From ANME-2 cluster archaeon (lineage in GTDB: Archaea; Halobacteriota; Methanosarcinia; Methanosarcinales; Methanogasteraceae): 9,132 bases of DNA. Both the position numbers and the translations under genes were made by a program. The notes under the pieces are model-generated. The model searched no databases. It was not told the origin of the DNA and saw nothing but the letters and a program-made list of their open reading frames with translations. Position 1 is the stretch's first letter. The number at the start of each line of letters is the position of its first letter. Below are positions 6,654 through 9,132 of the stretch, piece after piece. Location: NCBI GenBank assembly GCA_003601535.1, contig PIXW01000212.1:1-9132 (forward strand), read 5' to 3'.

Positions 6654-7580
6654 TCATCTGTTCTTGCGATTATTCTTTACTCGTTCCTGAAGTTGTGTTC
6701 TCAGATGTTTCACATCATCTCTTATCGTTATTTCGAAATCGCGATTTTTATCGAATAAGGTAGATTGATTCACCTTCAACTTTTCTTTAACAACGTCCAG
6801 TAATTCCAGATCAATCTCATAACCGATACCTGTTCTGTTATACTCAATCGCTGCTTTGAGCGTAGTTCCCGATCCCATGAACGGATCCAGAACAGTTTCT
6901 TCTTCATAAGAGAATAATTTTATCAACCTGTGTGGGATTTCATCTGGAAACGCTGCTATTCCTTTCTCCAATCTGTTCGTATTTGGAAGTACATTAGTTA
7001 TATTCCATATATTCAGATACCACTTCTCCTTTTGATATTTATCGATATCGATCTTCGATGCTTCCTTGACTTCGTCTGGAATTTTTTTATAATCGAAATC
7101 GCCGTTTTGGAATATCAGGATCGATTCCTGTAGATTGTCAGGATAATAATACATCGGATAGGGATGCTGTACAAGAACTCCACTCCGTCTACTTATACGA
7201 ATATAGCCTTCTGGCTTTATCCAGATAATCTTTTCCCTGTATTTAAATCCCTCTTCTATGAATATATTTGTTATATCCGCAACAACAGGGTATTTCTTCC
7301 CGTTTATGAGCGTATCATCGACAACAAACGCTGCAATTCTACCTTCATCAAGAACTCTCTTCAATTCCTTTGCCACATTTCGAATCAATTCAAGAAATTG
7401 GTCATAACTTTCAAACAGATCAGGATAGTCAAAAGGAGCATTGAAATAGGGCGGAGAAGTTACAACCAAATGAACGCTATCATCCCTCACTTCCTTCATA
7501 TTCTGGCAGTCGCCAAAAATAATTCTATCTATACCCGCACCCCCTCCTCTGCAAAACAATCTCGCAATCCAGTTTTTCAT
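6654..7580 (-). CDS. Site-specific DNA methyltransferase, beta-type, likely N4-cytosine
   Basis: Transfers methyl from S-adenosylmethionine to an exocyclic DNA amine, protecting host sites from the linked nuclease. In the 308-residue version from ATG 7580, the catalytic motif IV TSPPY is at 41-45, and the SAM-binding motif I DPFMGSGTT is near the C-terminus at 232-240, followed by GIGYEID (motif II). FPDEIPHRLIKLFS at 211-224 is motif X-like. The IV-to-I order defines the beta arrangement, and S-PPY rather than D/N-PPY favours N4-methylcytosine. The region between (about 120-205) would be target recognition. The start is uncertain: ATG 7580 lies within DNA that reads as hisA in another frame and has no close Shine-Dalgarno. 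AGGAGG at 7543-7548 has no ATG, GTG or TTG in frame after it until ATG 7499. Confidence 0.9.
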   Translation of the reverse strand: MKNWIARLFCRGGGAGIDRIIFGDCQNMKEVRDDSVHLVVTSPPYFNAPFDYPDLFESYDQFLELIRNVAKELKRVLDEGRIAAFVVDDTLINGKKYPVVADITNIFIEEGFKYREKIIWIKPEGYIRISRRSGVLVQHPYPMYYYPDNLQESILIFQNGDFDYKKIPDEVKEASKIDIDKYQKEKWYLNIWNITNVLPNTNRLEKGIAAFPDEIPHRLIKLFSYEEETVLDPFMGSGTTLKAAIEYNRTGIGYEIDLELLDVVKEKLKVNQSTLFDKNRDFEITIRDDVKHLRTQLQERVKNNRKNR

Positions 7581-7638
7581 GTACCAGTTGCACGCACCTG
7601 CCGTCCTTGAAACCAACGGATATGATGAATTCGAACAT
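7525..7638 (-). pseudogene. hisA: Truncated, decayed N-terminus of hisA
   Basis: From ATG 7638 (or 7641/7647 in the same frame) a 37-codon frame runs to TAG at 7525-7527. Its first 30 residues match the start of archaeal HisA, the TIM-barrel ProFAR isomerase of histidine synthesis. The run KDGRCVQLV followed by EIV corresponds to the family's GGKCVQLVQG...SEIV. The catalytic Asp of the family's PAVD strand is Gly here (ISVG), a sign of decay. Similarity stops at about 7549, after which the methyltransferase frame takes over, and no other hisA portion exists before argF. The methyltransferase ATG at 7580 lies inside this fragment out of frame. A TATA at 7663-7671 is about 26 bp upstream, fitting a formerly leaderless hisA. 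Confidence 0.75.
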
Positions 7639-7662
7639 CATCTTCATTTAACGATGTCTATC

Positions 7663-7676
7663 GGTATAAACGTTTA
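7663..7676. promoter_or_regulatory. Shared bidirectional TATA for pyk and the hisA remnant/R-M genes
   Basis: GGTATAAACGTTTA contains the perfect 10-bp palindrome TAAACGTTTA (7667-7676). Read rightward, GGTATAAAC predicts a pyk start near 7693. Read leftward, GTTTATACC predicts a start near 7641, exactly at the hisA-remnant ATGs. One element may thus serve both directions. Spacing supports it, but it is a visual call. Confidence 0.5.
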
Positions 7677-7693
7677 GTACGAGGACACGCCCA

Positions 7694-7705
7694 ATACCAT
7701 GGTAT
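7694..7705. promoter_or_regulatory. 12-bp perfect palindrome before pyk
   Basis: ATACCATGGTAT lies at the predicted pyk transcription start and seven bases before the pyk ATG. It could be an operator or a small mRNA fold. The ATG within it runs only two codons before TAG, so it is not the pyk start. Confidence 0.35.
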
Positions 7706-7711
7706 AGAATC

Positions 7712-9115
7712 ATGCGAAGAACAAAGATTGTCTGCACCATCGGACCAGCCACAGAGTCCGAAGAATTGTTGCGCCAGCTGATCAACGATGGCATGGACGT
7801 AGCCAGGCTCAATATGTCGCACGGCACGCACGAATGGCATAAAAAGCGGATACATAGTATAAGAACACTGGCGCAGGAGAGCAACCGTGCTGTTGCCATC
7901 ATGATGGATATTCAGGGTCCGAAGATTCGAACCGGATCAGTGCGGGACGGCAGCGTCATTCTGCGCACAGGACAGAATCTGATCATCCGTCCCGAAGATA
8001 TTGTCGGAGATGAGCAACAGATCGGCGTAAACCATCCGCTGTTTGCTGAAGAGGTATCAGAGGGTAAGATGATCCTGCTCGACGACGGGAAGATCAGACT
8101 GAAGGTTATCAGAACTGATATTGGGTGTGTGGAGACCGAGGTCGTTGTCGGAGGTGTTCTCAGGGACAAAAGGGGTGTAAGCGTGCCGGATGTGGATTTC
8201 TCGATCCCATGCATCACCGAAAAGGACAGAGACGATCTGTTATTTGGTATAGAAGAGGGGGTTGATTATATTGCGATTTCATTCGTCAGAAAAGCGTCTG
8301 ATGTCTCTGATGTCAGGAAGACGATCATAGAGCATGGAGCGGATATCCCTGTTATCGCCAAAATCGAGACAAAAAAAGGACTCGAAAATTTTTCAGAGAT
8401 TTTAAAAGTAGCAGACGGTATCATGGTTGCAAGAGGCGATCTTGGTGTTGAAATTCCGATTGAAGAGGTCCCGATCGCACAGAAGATGCTCATCAGAAAG
8501 TCCAATGCATCCGGCAAACCTGTCATCACCGCCACCCAGATGCTCGAATCGATGATCCATGATGCGACTCCGACCCGTGCCGAGGCAACCGACGTTGCGA
8601 ATGCCATACTGGATGGAACGGATGCGATCATGCTATCAGGAGAGACTACAATCGGTAAATACCCGATTGAGAGCCTTGTTATGATGGATCGGATTGCGAG
8701 AATGACCGAATCAGTATATCCTGTACATACAAAAACCGATGCGTCAACGCTCACAATCGAACGAGGCATCGGGCATGCTGTGTGTCAGCTGGCTCATGAT
8801 CTAAACGCTGCAGCGATCATCACCACCACCTATTCAGGAAGCACCGCAAGGGTCGTCTCGATGTACCGACCAGATAATCCGATCGTTGCAGTGACACCAG
8901 ACGAGACAACGTTCCGCAGACTTGCGCTTGTGTGGGGTATTATTCCTCTCATGATTCATGCGGCAGCGAATACCGATGAGATGATAGAAGCATCGATAAG
9001 ATGTGCAATGGATGCCGGGTTCGTTGATACCGGGGACCGGGTGGTGTTAACAGCTGGTGTTCCCATCTTCGTTTCTGGAACGACCAACCTGATCAGGGTG
9101 CAGGTGGCGGAGTGA
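7712..9115 (+). CDS. pyk: Pyruvate kinase
   Basis: Converts phosphoenolpyruvate and ADP to pyruvate and ATP, the last glycolytic step, in the cytoplasm. The 467 residues match the classic A-B-C domain form without the extra C-terminal domain found in some bacilli. Visible in order: TKIVCTIGPA (4-13), ARLNMSHG with Arg32, Asn34 and Ser36, MMDIQGPKIRTG (64-75), the B domain (about 76-160), the signature VIAKIET with catalytic Lys217 and metal-binding Glu219, VARGDLGVEIP with Asp243, TATQMLESMI (273-282) and MLSGETTIGKYP. The C domain ends SGTTNLIRVQ. The start is the first ATG of the frame; no strong Shine-Dalgarno precedes it, only a short leader from the TATA at 7663-7671. It is transcribed away from the restriction-modification genes. 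Nothing appears missing or broken. Confidence 0.97.
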   Translation: MRRTKIVCTIGPATESEELLRQLINDGMDVARLNMSHGTHEWHKKRIHSIRTLAQESNRAVAIMMDIQGPKIRTGSVRDGSVILRTGQNLIIRPEDIVGDEQQIGVNHPLFAEEVSEGKMILLDDGKIRLKVIRTDIGCVETEVVVGGVLRDKRGVSVPDVDFSIPCITEKDRDDLLFGIEEGVDYIAISFVRKASDVSDVRKTIIEHGADIPVIAKIETKKGLENFSEILKVADGIMVARGDLGVEIPIEEVPIAQKMLIRKSNASGKPVITATQMLESMIHDATPTRAEATDVANAILDGTDAIMLSGETTIGKYPIESLVMMDRIARMTESVYPVHTKTDASTLTIERGIGHAVCQLAHDLNAAAIITTTYSGSTARVVSMYRPDNPIVAVTPDETTFRRLALVWGIIPLMIHAAANTDEMIEASIRCAMDAGFVDTGDRVVLTAGVPIFVSGTTNLIRVQVAE

Positions 9116-9118
9116 GGA

Positions 9119-9132
9119 ATGTTCTCAGCCAC
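9119..9132 (+). CDS. Possible start of a further gene, cut by window edge
   Basis: An ATG at 9119 follows the pyk stop by three bases and is preceded by GGAG (9109-9112) and GAGG (9114-9117). Only M-F-S-A is visible, so identity cannot be judged. Spacing would fit a gene cotranscribed with pyk. Confidence 0.3.

Noticed and set aside
7581..7616. TTG 7616 start for the methyltransferase
   Set aside because: The added 12 residues are out-of-frame hisA sequence without a ribosome binding site or family similarity.
8266..8769. 167-residue minus-strand frame antisense to pyk
   Set aside because: It is a shadow of the pyk A domain; its hydrophobic look comes from the complement of pyk codons.
1..9132. 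CRISPR arrays, tRNA or rRNA genes, insertion sequences
   Set aside because: I saw no regularly spaced repeats, no cloverleaf-like segments and no transposase or terminal inverted repeats; nearly all sequence is explained by the listed genes.

Overview
The window reads as a chromosomal segment of a euryarchaeon, most likely a methanogen or a relative. The evidence is a short HMf-type histone, a class I lysyl-tRNA synthetase, a type II (archaeal) methionine aminopeptidase, a NikR regulator, a KaiC/RadA-like P-loop-fold protein, TATA-box promoters and at least two apparently leaderless transcripts. I cannot name the species. Genes are tightly packed, with short gaps or overlaps.

Layout. (1) 1-1298, minus strand: nikR, then lysS one base after it; lysS runs off the left edge. 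(2) 1299-1447: divergent control region with a perfect 9-1-9 inverted repeat and TATA boxes for both sides. (3) 1448-2263, plus: a KaiC-like protein whose Walker A lysine and threonine are replaced, so probably a pseudo-ATPase. (4) 2275-3165, minus: dihydroorotate dehydrogenase pyrD, converging on the KaiC-like gene. (5) 3166-3486: divergent region with a strong TATA box, a 10-bp direct repeat and two hairpins in the long histone leader. (6) 3487-3714: histone, closed by a hairpin/T-run whose loop seems to hold the TATA box of the next gene. (7) 3774-5575, plus: map and argF, overlapping by ATGA. (8) 5588-7580, minus: an AT-rich restriction-modification pair, a beta-type DNA methyltransferase followed by a putative PD-(D/E)XK endonuclease. 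(9) 7525-7647: the methyltransferase 5' end is fused onto a decayed N-terminal remnant of hisA. (10) 7663-7676: a nearly symmetric TATA shared with pyk. (11) 7712-9115, plus: pyruvate kinase. A further gene may begin at 9119.

How it fits together. Most genes are core metabolism or information processing: lysine charging, pyrimidine and arginine synthesis, N-terminal Met removal, glycolysis and chromatin. The accessory part is the restriction-modification cassette between argF and pyk. I infer that it replaced most of a hisA gene, kept about 30 hisA codons and the hisA promoter, and now starts translation either in hisA-derived DNA or at a non-standard codon. That junction is the most informative feature here. 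Other points worth checking are the nikR-lysS pairing, the dead P-loop, the structured histone leader and the histone-terminator/map-promoter overlap.
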